Source: Erythrocercus mccallii (taxonomy: Eukaryota; Chordata; Aves; Passeriformes; Dicruridae). From it: 64,000 nucleotides of DNA. The DNA lies in assembly GCA_013397435.1 (NCBI GenBank), contig VZRG01001042.1, positions 10,963-74,962 on the forward strand, in the 5' to 3' direction. The notes under the pieces were generated by a model, which saw only the letters and a program-made list of their open reading frames with translations, did not search any database and had not been told where the DNA came from. Positions 36,901 to 50,100 of the stretch are shown here, piece after piece. The position numbers and the translations under genes are program-made. The first letter of the stretch is position 1. Each line of letters starts with the position of its first letter.

Positions 36901-39900
36901 ATTTTTTAATTCTGCAAAAAAATTCTGGAACAAATTTATCCCATCAGCTGTGCTGTATTAGAGAAAATTCTCCCGTCAAGTCTAAAGCTGTGAGCCACTA
37001 AACTGAGTCTTAAGTGTTGTGCTTATCTCTACATTTTCAGTCTGAAATTGTTCAGAGTAAGGACTGCCATACCTTAAATATAGATAATTTTGTGGAATGT
37101 AATTTTACACAGCAGTGGAGCAGTACAGCAAATAAAATGTCAGCCAAGAATGCTGTAGCTTTATGATCCTGGATATATGCTGAAAGGAACACACTTTTTT
37201 CTCTGCACTCAAAAAGAAATTTTGCCAGCATGTGCATTAAGAGAGGTCAACAGTCCTGCAAGGTGCTGTTAATGCATGAAGTAATTCTCATGCAGTTTTC
37301 ACACTTTCTATCCTAGAGCACTTTGCAAAACTAATAATAAAGAGTATAAAAGATGGACTGAGAGAAGACTAAAGAATTTCACAGGAAAGAAATAGAGAAG
37401 TTTAAGGTGCTGTGGAGCAGGGGGCGAATGAAGCAGTGGTGTGCATGAGGCACCATCACAGCCCTGCCCGCAAAGCTCACTGACCGTGTGCCTTCCCAGG
37501 GCACAGCAGCTCTCGGAGCCTGAGTGGCCATCACAGATGGGCTCTCTCCTTCCCTGGATCCTGGAGCACCGTTTCCCTCATTGTGGATGGAGGGACTGTG
37601 TCATCACTGGTGGGTGAGGTTCTCAGGCTGATGCAGCAGCAAAGCCTCCCAAGGGGCAGCAGAGCAGAGCGGAGGAGCCGTTCCTTGTCCAAGCCACCAG
37701 TGCCAAGGGAGGGGAGGATGGCAGCAGCCTTGGCCACGGAGGCACAGGGCTGCCTTTTTAATGGGGTGGTGGCTGGATCACCCCATGAAAAAATAAGACT
37801 TTTGGTCTCTACTGGAAAAAGAAAAGACCCTCCAGAAGTATTTTGTTCTGGTGTAGTTCTAATGAAAACTCAGCTGCTTGTTTCAAAATTAATGGACGTG
37901 TTTTAACACACTTTCTGAAACCCGAAAAATAAATGAAGAATTACTTTGGATTTGTTAATTACAATCAGTTTACATTTCTAGTATCTTACATTTCTCACTA
38001 TCTTTAAGTGTCATACACAAACACCTTTTCATAAAATTATGTTTGTACCTAGAACATACCCTTGCAGTAAAGGTTTCATTGTGCTGAAAATCCCAACAAA
38101 GCAGACTCTGCCTGTTAGCTCACATAACTGAGTCTTTGGCTGATATTTCCATGGAAGGTATGCTGATCTTTCTAGTAGTGTCAATAGAATCACATTACTG
38201 CTCGAGTCATCATTTTCTAAAAGCTATTTGGCAGCTCACCATTCATCCCCTACAGTCAGATTCAACACTGTTTACAGCATCTAATAAACAGAGTTAGTTA
38301 TATACAAATTAAAGAGATCCTTCATTATTTTTCCTAATGTGATTAATTTCATAATAAAATGCTGTATCTACTTAAAAATGTTACTCTTTTTTTCTTTGAC
38401 CATGAATCTTAATGCTTTATTTGTGAGATCTGAGTTTTTAGTAACAATAAATGCTTTGTCTGCTTGATGCAACGAGTTTGGTAGTTTAATTAAAGGGGAT
38501 TAATTGAATTAACTAAATTAATGAATTCAGTTAAACCAAATGCTTGGAAAGACAAGGTTAAAAAGTAGTTGTGTTATGCTATTCATCACAGTGTGAGTGT
38601 TCGCAATCCCTCTCAGCACAAAGTCAGCTGGGTTGGATGGAATCACTGGTAAAAGCAGTTAAACTAACCTTGCTGACTTAACAATGAAATAGGGTTTAAC
38701 AACACTAATAAACAGCAGGATAACAACAGCAGAAAGAGCAGCTGGAGCACTAACAAAATGAATTATGGCATCACAGCTGAGATTGATAATGAAAACCCCT
38801 GGACAGTAACTTCTCCAACCAGTACAGCTGTTTCCAAATAGCCATCTGTGCCCCAAGGCTATTTGATGTCTGGATACTCTTAACTTAGCAGAGCTCAGTT
38901 AAGAAATTACAGAAACAGTGTGATAATATTGAAAGCTGATATAAGCAATATAAACTCATACTAATTTAAGACAAAAATTGAAAAGAGACAATTTTGCAAC
39001 TTTTTTGAAGTGGTAAAACAGCTATGTGTCCTAGAGTTCTAAAATAAATTATTTGATGACAGGAAAGCTCTGTGAGAGTGATTAAAAGGAAATTTGTTTT
39101 TCCTGTTGAAACAATTGGCAAAGGAAGTCTTATCACTACATAAGTCTCCAAAACAACTTAAGCATAGTTTATAGAAAGATATAGAAAGATTAAATTTCTT
39201 CAGACACAGGAGTTTTTTAATCAATTCCACTGTCAAATGACACAGTCCACCTTTAGCCCCTATTTTTCTTCGTTGCAGCATTTTGAGAATGGGTTCACCT
39301 TGTCTTCTGAAAATGAGCTTGTAATTTTCATCTTTAAGAGTTTACATGCATGAAGACTGCAAACTATGACTGTGTAATCATCTAATACCATATTTATCCT
39401 TTTTCACATTGCTATGTTGTGAATATATAGGCTTGTTTCTTAGAAGTGGGAAACATGCATCTCTAACCTTTACTGGTATCATGGACAATGGAATGTGTGA
39501 AAAGACATGCCTTGATAGATGATAAAAATATTAACAAATTGAAAACAGAGTCCAAGCCACAAACATTAAATTGCAATCACTTAACAGGCATTAGTAAGCC
39601 TGCAAGGTCAACCTCTATCATTATCTCCAGGAATGCAATTTTCCAACAATTAACACTGACAGAATTAAGCACGTATTACAAAGAGAAAAATTCATCTTTT
39701 AAGTTTTAAATTTATAATGAGAATAATTTTATGATAGGAAATTTGAATTCACTGTTTTTAGATACTGAAACCCAGATATATCTGTGTTTTCTTTTAAAAG
39801 GAAAAGATGCCTACATTTTTTTACTGAGTCAACTCATAATAAACTGTAGTAGAGAGGCCATAAAATCTCACTTGAAGAAAACTTTGGTTGCTTTGCCAAA

Positions 39901-41198
39901 ATTTTCTTTATATGTCAGTCAAGTCTGCTGGAAGACAACTTAATGCCTCGCAGATGTTGTCTTTTCATCATTTTTGCACACTGTTAGTACATGATTTAAT
40001 CTTCTAGGTCTAAGCTACTAAAACCAAGAATTCTACTTCCCTTACTGCATATGAACACCCCATATATACACACACACATATAAACACAGATTCCCCCTGT
40101 TGTGATGTATGATTTTGTTCTCAGAATTAATTATTTTCAGTTATAAAATATCCCTTAGACAATTTCAAGGATTGGCAAATAAAACCTGATATTTCATAGA
40201 TTAAAACTGCAATATAAATATAAATAAATGTTTGGAGAATCGACACAGCCCTGGTAACAAATTCCTATCACCAAAAATTATCCCTCTCCTGTAGTTCAGG
40301 GCAAAGGTCGGCCATCTGAGAGCACACCTGTGACAGTGCCATCAGACTGGAGGGCACACAGTGCTGACTGCTGCATCCTTTTCCCTCTCTTCGACACCTG
40401 AACACCACAGCTGAACAGCCTCACACCTCTTCAGCGCCTGCCATGGGTGTGGAGGTCACTTCCCTGCATGGATCAGGGCTGTCAGCCCACAGAGGCTGGG
40501 AAAATGCAGACTGCTTGAGCAGCCAGTGAATCCTGTATTAGCAGACAAAGGGGCTGAGCAAATAATCGTAATTTGATGATCGTGATTATTTGTGTGCCTA
40601 AGTGAATGGGAACTTGGCCCTGTCAGTAAAGCCTTGTCCACAAACGGGGCAAAAAAAATAACATTACACTGCCAGTTCTTGAAGCAATCTGGCCTTATTT
40701 CCCTTGGCAAATTTTTAGGTTGTTTGGGTTTGTTTTCTTTTTTTTTTTTTAGATCTGTACAGGCCAAGTTGTGCTGTAAATAACTACAGGAAAGTGCCAA
40801 TAGAATATTTACCAGATAGAAATCCCACAGTTCAGAAAAATTGTACTACAACTTGTCTGGTAAAAATCAGCTTTACATGGTGAGTAGCTGGTAGGTGTCT
40901 AATCCTGCCCTAGAAAATACTGTGCCAGCAAATTGTCATAGTTTTCTGAAACTATTGGATTTAGGCCCTATATTGTATTTTTCATTACCACATTCGCCTG
41001 CACATGCAACTCAAGTAGAATAAGTATTGACTGTAAAGAAACAGCCAAGCATTTCCACCTGACATTACCTTCTCTCTCTGGGGATTAGTGCCCTACTGTG
41101 TGGCCTATTTTTGAATGCAACTCAAAGTATAAAAATTCAACAGAATGTAAAAACAAACAAACCAACCAACAAAACCCCCCACAATTTAATTCACTCAC
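27973..41198. other. Interval between GPRC5B and the last located IQCK exon
   Basis: The IQCK exon at 41310-41199 ends at a consensus donor, so the last coding exon and 3' UTR of IQCK must be in this interval on the - strand (or inside the GPRC5B UTR). I could not pick it out. The interval is mostly AT-rich with GC-richer patches at about 31340-31640, 37400-37760 and 40270-40500. A TA/TG microsatellite lies at about 35287-35309. Frames of 100-150 codons (for example 34060-34503 on +) have no recognisable homologue. A charged 60-codon frame at 33016-33213 is listed under findings. Confidence 0.55.
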
Positions 41199-41310
41199 CT
41201 TTGGCTTCCTGTTTAGTCCAGAATTTTTTCACTACCTCAGTAATGTGCCTCTCCTCCCTGAGCTTCTTTTGCCACTGACGTAGCTCTTGTATTTCACTGT
41301 CACAACGAAC
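41199..41310 (-). CDS. IQCK: IQCK exon: end of the IQ motif and C-terminal helix
   Basis: The 112-nt exon encodes VRCDSEIQELRQWQKKL then REERHITEVVKKFWTKQEAK plus one base. This matches the human segment VRCDPEIQELRQWQKKL closely. The first two residues (V-R) complete the IQ motif begun in the previous exon. The rest is highly charged and probably helical, continuing the calmodulin-binding helix. The acceptor is CCACTTTCACAG and the donor is AAAG then GTGAGT. Reading into the intron would stop after two residues (G-E), so intron retention would give an almost full-length protein. Confidence 0.96.
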
Positions 41311-44300
41311 CTGTGAAAGTGGAATCAGAAAAGTGTAATTATATACCTTTGTGTTACCCAGAATGAGGATGCAATTTTTTCACAAGGCTGTGGATGGGCA
41401 AATGTAAGACAGCCATCCTCTTTGCTGAGCCTGAGGTAAAAGCAAAATCCCAGAGGTTTACAGTTTTCAGCTTACACAGAAATAAAATCCACATAATTGA
41501 CAAATCCAGCTGAAAATATAAATATGTCTATTAGGTGATCACTTTGATTACGAAGGACTCCTGAGAATGAGACTGCAGTGAGATGCTAATTCTTTGAGTT
41601 AATTATGCTGAAGGGTATTAGTGCCTTTAGAAAAGCATAACACTACACTACAAAACTAACTACACTACAAAACCAACTCACTGACCAAAATAATAGAGCA
41701 GAAGAGGAGCATGAAGGGTCATACAGAAGAAAATTTATTCCATCAGCCTGATTCACACCTGCCATCAGCTGCAAATAGGCTGACTGGCAATCCCACCCAC
41801 ACAATTTTCACCAACAGGAGAGCCATTAATCTGTTATTTAAAGTAATTGGACTGCATGACATGATATCTATTCTTTGTCAATCACCCCGTGAAAGGCATC
41901 ATTCTGCTTCCATAAAAAAATTACAACAGTGAAAGGCCTTGATTTCATTTAGATGTAAGTTGAATTTTTCTAGTATTGTCTTTGTATTGGTGTAGCTCCT
42001 ACTAACATAGAAGTGAACTAGCTCTGCATCAACAGCTTTTACCACTTTGCTACTTACACCTGTAAGCAGGATTTGATTAATTAGCAGTGTGTTGCCCATT
42101 GTTGGCATTCACACATTCACACAATTACTATCTCCAGTGCACAAGACACTGTCCTGAAAAACAGTGGAAAGGGACATGCCACTATCACCTTACACTGGGG
42201 ATTATTCTCTTAGAGTCATACTCAAATTGTAATAGAATCATTTTTAAAATGCAGTTCCTGGGGTTTGGAGTTTTTTCCTTAAATGTTACATATAAAAATG
42301 TCATTGTGTTTCAGGACTACATTTAGAGAAGCTTGGATGCCCCATCCCTGGCAGTATCCAAAGCCAGGTTGGATGGGGCTCAAAGCAACCTGGTCTGGTG
42401 GAAGGTTGGAACTGGATGATCTTTAGGGTCCCTTCCAACCCAAACCATTTCATCATTCCAAGATTCAGTGTCCTAGTAATTCAGTCTGAAATGGAACATG
42501 GTAGAAACAAGCAGCAATAAGCTCAGTTTCTCCTGGACACATTTTTGCTTGCAGGAAGATAACCAATTAGCTCCCTAGAAAATTTCTAAATAAAATTGTA
42601 TTTATTGTATTCTTACAGGATATGGTGAAGAGTTTGCTCTATGACTCTATGACTCTATTATAAGCTCTTCTCCGCTACACTCTGCTTTTCTCCCACTCTG
42701 CTAAGATACATCCAGAGCAAAAGAGCATGACTTAGTTTTCCACTAGTTATAAAAAACCCCAAAACCTTAAAGAAAACAGTATAAATTATTTATCAAAAGC
42801 ATTCTTTTCTCCCAGGATTTCTCCTCTGTGCTGCAACTAAGAATGCAATAAACAGTAGCTGAACTCCCATAGCACTTTTTAATCCGCTTAGGAGAAGATA
42901 ACTTGCTGTGTTTCAGACAGTGCCCTGGCAGGGCAGAAATACAATACAAGGTTACTTGATCAATAAAAACAGCCAAGACTTTTGCTCAGTGACTTGAGAT
43001 CAGATACATCTTAGACCTCCAATAATATTCCATTATACTGATACAGTTCTGTAATATCTCCTAGAAAAGTTATAAGGACTTCTTACAAGGTTGCTATGAA
43101 ATTTCAAAAATTAAAGAAGTTACAGCTACTAGTGACATCTTCACAAAAAAATAAGATAATTTTCTATTAAATCCATAAAATACTATTTGCAAAACTAAAA
43201 TGTAATCCAAACACAGGATAATTTCTTTAGGCTTGCAAGAGATATTTTTTCTTTTATGCTATCATGTATGCTTTTATAAGCCAAATAATTCCTTATTACA
43301 TGGAGTCAGTTTGTTTGCAAAGAAAAAGGTTAAGGAAATGCTTATGGGACATAAGCATATAAATGACAGAAGTGCAAGAGGCAGGGAGATAGAGAAATTA
43401 ATATCTCTGTATCTAAATATAAAATTTCTGAAAACGTGATGTGTCCATTTACAGCCTCAGCTGTGTAAGACCTGTATTTTGGCCCATGACAGGGCCACAG
43501 TTGTCTCTGTATATTGAAAATAAAGACAATAATTCTTAACAGTTAAAAGACAGAAGGCAAGTATAGTAGATTCTGTACAGTCTCCCTAAGCAAATAACAG
43601 TGACAGTGCAGTGAAATACACAGTGAAATATAGAGTTCTGAGATAAAGGCAGAGTCAGATATTCAAATACTCCAAAGTCAGCATTAAATCCAAGCAGTAA
43701 AACGAGCTCCCAGAACAAAGTGTCTTTTTAGAAAAGTGACCAAATAAAGGAAAAAAGAACACAGATATGCCACCCACAGGTGACAGGAATGTAACAAAAT
43801 ATATTTAAAGGTTCCAAATATGCTTAATAGATTAGTTTAGCATAGTTATACTGTATACTGATAATTCCTTAGAAAGTTCTTCTGTTTTGAAACCAGAGTG
43901 CAATGCTAGCATGATGAAAAAGCCATGACTTAGCAGCAAAAGTTCCAAGCAAATAAAAAGAGAGTGAAGAATCTTGTCCAAACAACTGACATGTCTCTCC
44001 TGCAGACCAGCACCGCCTGAAGCTCTGGAGGGGTCTCAGCTTTGAAGCGAAGAGTTCACTCCTACACTTGCTGTAAATAACAGTGAATATTTGTGTGACC
44101 TTCTGGGTTTAAGCCTTTGCTGGTAGCCACAGCTTGCTGGAAAGCAATATAAACTGTGATAGCAAAAGCACAACTACACTTTGCAAGATACAAAGCAAAA
44201 TTGAAGCATTTTTATCTTCAACTTTTGCTCAAAGGATGTGAGTGAATAAAAGTGCACTGAATATTTACATAATGCTGTCCAATTTAAACTCTAAGATATT

Positions 44301-47065
44301 ACAAGATTTACTCAAAAAACCCATGCTTTCAGTGCCAGGTGAGAACATGTAGCACAACAGATAACACAAAAGGTTTACCCACAGACATCAGAGGAAATGC
44401 TATTAATGAAAATTTTGTTATTCTAGAATAGTTAGCCAAATTTTAGAGATTAAAAAGACCCCATTAAACAAAATGGCACTAAACAAAGATTCTGCAGTAG
44501 AGGGGTAAAGGAATATATCATCTTTCATTGGAAAAGTGCCTGGAAAATTGACACCTAGCTGAATACTACCTTGGTCCGTGACTGATGAATGGAACCTCAA
44601 TAAAAAAGGATGGTGGAAAGTGAATAGCAAGAATTCTGATGACAGAGCTGTCTCAAGTCTTACTTCAGTGCTCTTCCTGGCCCTCAGAGAGCCCTTTCTG
44701 TGATCTCCTCAGAGAACTCAGCAGCTGTGTTTTCCACTGCTATTTGTTCTGGAATTCAGTTCTTGATTAAACACGAAATAATTGTCAGAGTGCCCATCAA
44801 TGTCTTTGTATGAAAGACAGTAGCAAGGACTTGGTTGATGGCAGCCATTAATTATTACCACAATGATTAAACAAGTGCTTTTCTGAGATGTGCTGCAGGT
44901 AAGAATGAATTTACTGATTTGATCATGCTCTATTATCAGAGTTATCAAGATTCTGTATCTATAGCTTCTTTTCTCCCTTTACATAGAAAAACTGCCTGAT
45001 CCATTTCTGCATTTTTTGCCACGTGTTTTTGATACTGGCATGCTCAGACAGCTGGAGGTAGCAGAAACAAGTGAAGGATCAAGAGAAGAACATGATGCTC
45101 AGTCAGTTATATAACTAGATAAACTCTACTGCCTATATCAATATGGTCAACAACATACCTCAAAAAAATGGTCTGAGGCATAGATGTGTCTTAGAAGACC
45201 AAGGATGAAGTGCCCTGTCTCTCCATCACAGTGGCACGTATCTGTGTGCTCATGTTTAATTATCCAGTATTATCACACTGTGTAAATTTTTATTTCACAA
45301 GCAGTATTTCAAAGTTCTAAATCCTCTGAATTATAAAACAAGGTTTAATGAAAAACTTCAGAAAGTAGTTTAAAATTTTGACACAATATCTTTAGAATGC
45401 AAAAAGGCATTCTTTGTCAGTATTCAGTTATTTTCAGCGTTAACATTAAATCAGCGTTAGCTGACTGAGCTATTTATTTTAAAAGCAAATAATCTGAATT
45501 ATATTTGGGGATTTTTCATAACATACTTATCATTAATGTGATGAAATCCCATTTCAGCTTAGCGTTCTCTTAATCTGCAAGCCCAAGGATAACACATTGA
45601 CCTATGTAATAATTTGTTACTAATGATTTTTATTTTATATTCTGATTGCAATTTTTAATTTTTAAAACCCCATGTTCTTTCACCTCGAATAAGGTAAAAC
45701 ATTAATAATTAATTTTATAGCCTGAATTATTTTTTATGTCTTCTACCGTTTATAGCTAAGAGTTTCTCTCTCATTTCTGGGAATTGGTTTAGAATGATAA
45801 ATACCAGTGTGAAAATCCTGAAGTTCATCTATACAAGGAAGGATTGTGCCCTTCACAAGCTTTCAGAGAAGCAGAAGATATCTGAGCAACCTTGCAGTGT
45901 TCAGCAAACATAACTGTTATTGGATAATGGTTGCCTCCACTGTAAGGATGCCTGCAGGGATACTGTCAGTGCTAATTAATGTTAGTGTCAATGCTCTGTT
46001 TAAAAAAAGAAAAATAAAGGAAAACAAACAAGCATAAAGAGCAGCAAAAATCCATCAGTCAAGAAGAACATTTCAAGGTATTTTATTGTCTTTGGCTGCA
46101 CAGCACATTATAGGGGCCACTTATATATTCATGCTTGTTAAAAATAGTTGAGAACTTAACAGAGAGTGTTTTATACTGATTGTTATTTAAAGAACATCTG
46201 ACATCCTGAGATGTCTCCCTGTCCATCACAACAAAGTTGCTGCTATATCTGGAGGCTATTTAGAAGCTTAAGTTTTGATAAAGGAAGTCAAAGACATCTC
46301 TTCATCACCAAAGTCACCTGAATTTCATGTCCATTTCTTCCTGAGGTGTGAAGGTATAAGAGCTTTTAAAAGATATATTTGACAGAACTTGTTCAGGATT
46401 TTCAAAATAATTTATTTAGTATCCTAGGGTTAGCATGGCTGTTAACCTCCAAAATAAATAGCATTGGACAATTTTCTTTGTATTTATTTTATGCACCTTG
46501 CTTTTCCCCCTTAAACTGGGAATGGCACTAGTGCTGTGTTACTAGTATGCCTTACAACATCTGCTTGTCATTTTGCTTCCCTTTTCCTTGAATAACAATC
46601 TTCATGCCTCTCCTAAATCTCCTGTCTCAGTCTTGGTCTCAATTCCTTGTCCTTTCTCTATCCTTTTGTTTCTCAACAGACCTCACCAATCCTCCTCATG
46701 CATCTCCATACTCACTCACATATCCCTGCATGAAGAAAAATAACACTCCATCCTTGAGAACTACCCAAAGCAACTTTCAATTAAAGAAAGAAAATTGTTC
46801 AGTGTTAATTGTACTTTAGAAAATCAAATTTCTGTGGATTTTTTGTTGTTGAGGAAAACAGTGAGATTACATCAGCATAAATGCCAGTGAAAAAATTGTA
46901 GTCACTAGGCATAAGGCAGAGCAACATCCAAAGCCAATGAACCATAGGGGTCTCAGCAGCTATTTATAGTATCCCCTACTTAAAATTTATGTAAGGATTT
47001 TCCCTGGGGCCTTCACAGTCCTACAGTTTTCAACATCAAGCAAAATAATTATAGATTACTCTTAC
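41311..47065 (-). other. IQCK intron containing a CR1 fragment
   Basis: A 5.8-kb AT-rich intron. It contains the CR1 3' end at 42325-42468 and a short (GACTCTAT)2 repeat at about 42638-42658. Otherwise I see only short frames and no further exon. Donor GTAAGA (47065-47060) and acceptor CCACTTTCACAG are both acceptable. Confidence 0.7.
42325..42468 (+). mobile_element. CR1 LINE 3'-end fragment
   Basis: The sequence contains the CR1 3' hallmark phrases: TTGGATGCCCCATCCCTGG, CCAGGTTGGATGGGGCTC, GCAACCTGGTCTGGTGGAAG, then TTGGAACTGGATGATCTTTA and GGGTCCCTTCCAACCCAAAC. It ends in a short, diverged 8-bp-type tail (TCATCATTCCAAGATTC). CR1 is the dominant LINE of birds and other sauropsids and is usually 5'-truncated, as here. 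Between GGTGGAAGG and TTGGAACT the usual consensus segment (around CCCTGCCCATGGCAGG) is missing, so the copy has an internal deletion. It is antisense to the host gene IQCK and has no coding capacity. Confidence 0.92.
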
Positions 47066-47150
47066 CCGATAACCTCTCCAGAAGGACTGAATTAGTATGC
47101 TTGCTTCTTGTTCTGATAGAAGCAGAGATAGAGGAGTTGGTGGTCTAGGA
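47066..47150 (-). CDS. IQCK: IQCK exon: proline-rich linker and start of the IQ motif
   Basis: The 85-nt exon completes a His codon (CA|T) and encodes PRPPTPLSLLLSEQEASILI then QSFWRGYR. This matches human PRPPIPLSLLL and the IQ region. Joined to the next exon it gives IQSFWRGYRVR, a perfect IQxxxRGxxxR calmodulin-binding motif split by the intron after Arg-Gly-Tyr-Arg. The acceptor is AAG rather than the commoner CAG or TAG, preceded by an unbroken run of 21 T on the - strand (A run at 47154-47174 on +). The donor is CGG then GTAAGA. Confidence 0.95.
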
Positions 47151-50100
47151 CTTAAAAAAAAAAAAAAAAAAAAATTAACAGACAGCCTACAAATGTAAAA
47201 CACTTTCTCCCCTAATGGTATATTTTATCAAAAAGAGAAACGTTCAGGAGCCTGAAAGACACAATTTCTTATTGCTCTGAAAACAAAATGCACAAAGAAT
47301 ATTTCTTTTACAAATAGATTGTTGTGTACACTACAATAATTCCTTCTTAAAACAATAATATACAAATGGCACATCAAGCACAGTCATCTTTCTTATTCTT
47401 TTGCATGTGTTTCAAGCTCCCCCTATTATGGTAAGGTTTGAGGTGGCAGTGGGAGGTGGGCAAGGGAAGCAGTCTGGCATTTGTAAAGCAGGGAAGCCTT
47501 TAGTGTGTGTGCAACAATGAACAGACTTATGATGTAAATGTTTATTACACGAAATACACAGAATATAAACCTATCTTAGTACATTAATTTACATTATGGT
47601 GTCACTTTAAATTCAAACGTGATGAAAAATAATGATTATCATATCTGCATAGTGTGAATCCATGTTTAGAAATGCCTAAACAAGTTCTTAAAATGCTGCA
47701 ATTTTACTTTTGATACCATATACACTTTCTTTTGGTGATAAAAGAATGTAATACATTTGTGAACTCAACCATTTTCAGCCAAAACATATGGTAGTTTGAA
47801 AGCACATTTGGTGATTCTGTTGCTACCAATTTTAATGGGAACAAGCTAGTAATTAAATGCAGCCATCACTAGCAAAAATCTCAAATGACTATATCAAACC
47901 TTGCTCCTGAAAAGCCATTTTCTATGGGGTGTTGATTTATTTCTCAGACACAATGATAAAAAACCATGCACTGGAAAGGACAAAACAAAATTTGTTTCTA
48001 TTCTGTCTTTTATAAGAAATGTAATTTGCAGCCAATGAACTACAGGGTAATAATACTGCAACTCATAAAAATACCAGTTCTAAAGAGAAGCCTTGGCACA
48101 GCATTTGAATGGCTGCCAAGAGCCACTCTCTCTGCATGGGGAACAGACTGAACACAGCCTTGACTTGGAAGAACACAACATGATGAATTTGGATGCAGCA
48201 CCCACCTACAGACACATGCAGCCCATGCAGGAACACGATCTACAGTATTTATATTATACAGACACGTACACACTGCAAAGCCCATCAATAATAAGCTATT
48301 TATTTATGCAGTCTTACATTTTCTGGCTAAAATGCTGTAATATCTTTTGGAAATTTATTTATGGCATATTACAGCCCGAGCTAGGAGGTTTGACAGCTTC
48401 CATTTTCCTTTCACTTAATTTCATTCATATTAGTCTCTGCCCTAGTAAGCTTCCTATGCTCTCTGATGTCTTTCTCTTAGGGCTTGTCTTCACTGCAGGA
48501 ACATTTCAACTTGGAGCACAGCCTTGCCTCTTATCTAATGCTACACTGACTCCACCATTTTAGTCTGTGTACTCAGCTAAATTGGTCTCATCATCGTGTC
48601 AGCTGGGTTTTGGCCTACATTTATTTTAATGTGAAGTAAACCCTTGGTCTGCTTGGAAAAGTCAAAATAAGGCAAAAATAAAAAGCAGCCTCTCCATTGA
48701 GCTAAACCTCTTAGCTCTGTGAACATTAATTAGCATTTCTCCTGCTCAGGGGAAATCATAAGTGCTGGACAAGCAAGGCTTCCTGAGATAACAGCTTCTT
48801 ATAATCAGACCTAAAAATCTGAAGTTGGACTGTGCTGCTTTCCCTGATAGGCTTTCATCCTCTGTCCTATTTTAGATCTTTTTGAAAACCAAAACTTAGG
48901 GAAAAATCACAGGAAGACCTACATATTTTACAGCAGTTATATCAAAGATACTGAACTTTCTCTAAGAATAAATACATCTCCAAAGAACAACTTGAGATTT
49001 CTCCTAGCCTGCAAGGTCAACTCTAGCATTTCTTTGTTTTTATTTTCAAATTATAAAAATGTCTAGCTTATAATCCAACACTAAAACTGAGGAAGCAATA
49101 TAAAAAATCAAGCAAGAACAGAATTTCATTTTTAGTATGACAGTCAGTGGCAAATATCAATCCTTTCAATGGCACAGCTTTAAAGACCAGAAGTCATGCC
49201 AGGTCCACTTTGGTCTAAGGGAATAAATGGAGAATATACACAATTGTCTGCAGGTCATATAAAAATAGAAGCTGAGCAGAGGCAATCACCCCTCAGCAGT
49301 GAATGAGGGCAAGAGGAGAGTCTGTCATTTGTGGCAGAAGGCAGCTGTATGCCTCCAAGATGCAAAGTGACAGTACAGTGTACACTAACTACATTCTGCT
49401 TATTAAGTCCTTGATTATGCACGATCTGAAAAGCCCACATACAAACCATTGATATCTTTAGCTATATATATATTGTGTAACATAAGTTGCACCTGTAAAA
49501 GAGCATCAGAAAAATTATTTTTCTTAAGTATTTTATTTTACCCAATCTGTATAAAGCAGACACTGACCAAAGTTAAATTCCAGAAACACGTTTCTTGCTT
49601 TCTGAGCAAACTTGTACAGATCTCGATTCTGTGAGACACTCACTACTTGTATGACATTATGCAAGTGGAATTTCGCACCCAGAAGATACAAAACAGACTT
49701 GCATGAAATAAATGTAGGAGGCATTGAAAAAGGTTCTTAATGAATACATGTATCTGATTTCCTCATGGACAGAAGATGGGGTTCTCAATGAATTCTGAAA
49801 ATGGGAGGAAAAAAGTCCCTCCATTATCTTGTCTCCCAAACAGACAAAATAATCTGGGGGTTCATAGTCACAGCGATGGACACTGAATTCAGGCACTATT
49901 TCCACACAGAAATGCCCAGAAACTGATTGTCTTCACATTTCCAATCTGTCTTACAAACAGGCCTGATTCCTTCCTTGGAAACAAAATATAAGAAAAAATT
50001 AATGAAGAAAAATTTCAGTATATATAATTCAGGGTTTTTTAATGGCTCTTCCTATTCCAATCTGTTCCCTAACAGTAGCTGACAACCCTCACATTTAACC

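Noticed and set aside
37531..37906. GC-richer patch with open frames on both strands
   Set aside because: The frames start at GTG rather than ATG, so they depend on a non-standard start. No homologue was recognised and no repeat-family signature was found. It looks like a local compositional patch.
42638..42658. (GACTCTAT)2 resembling the octamer tail of a CR1 element
   Set aside because: The sequence before it lacks the CR1 3' body phrases that are present at 42325-42468. It is probably a simple repeat, although a very degraded second CR1 tail cannot be excluded.
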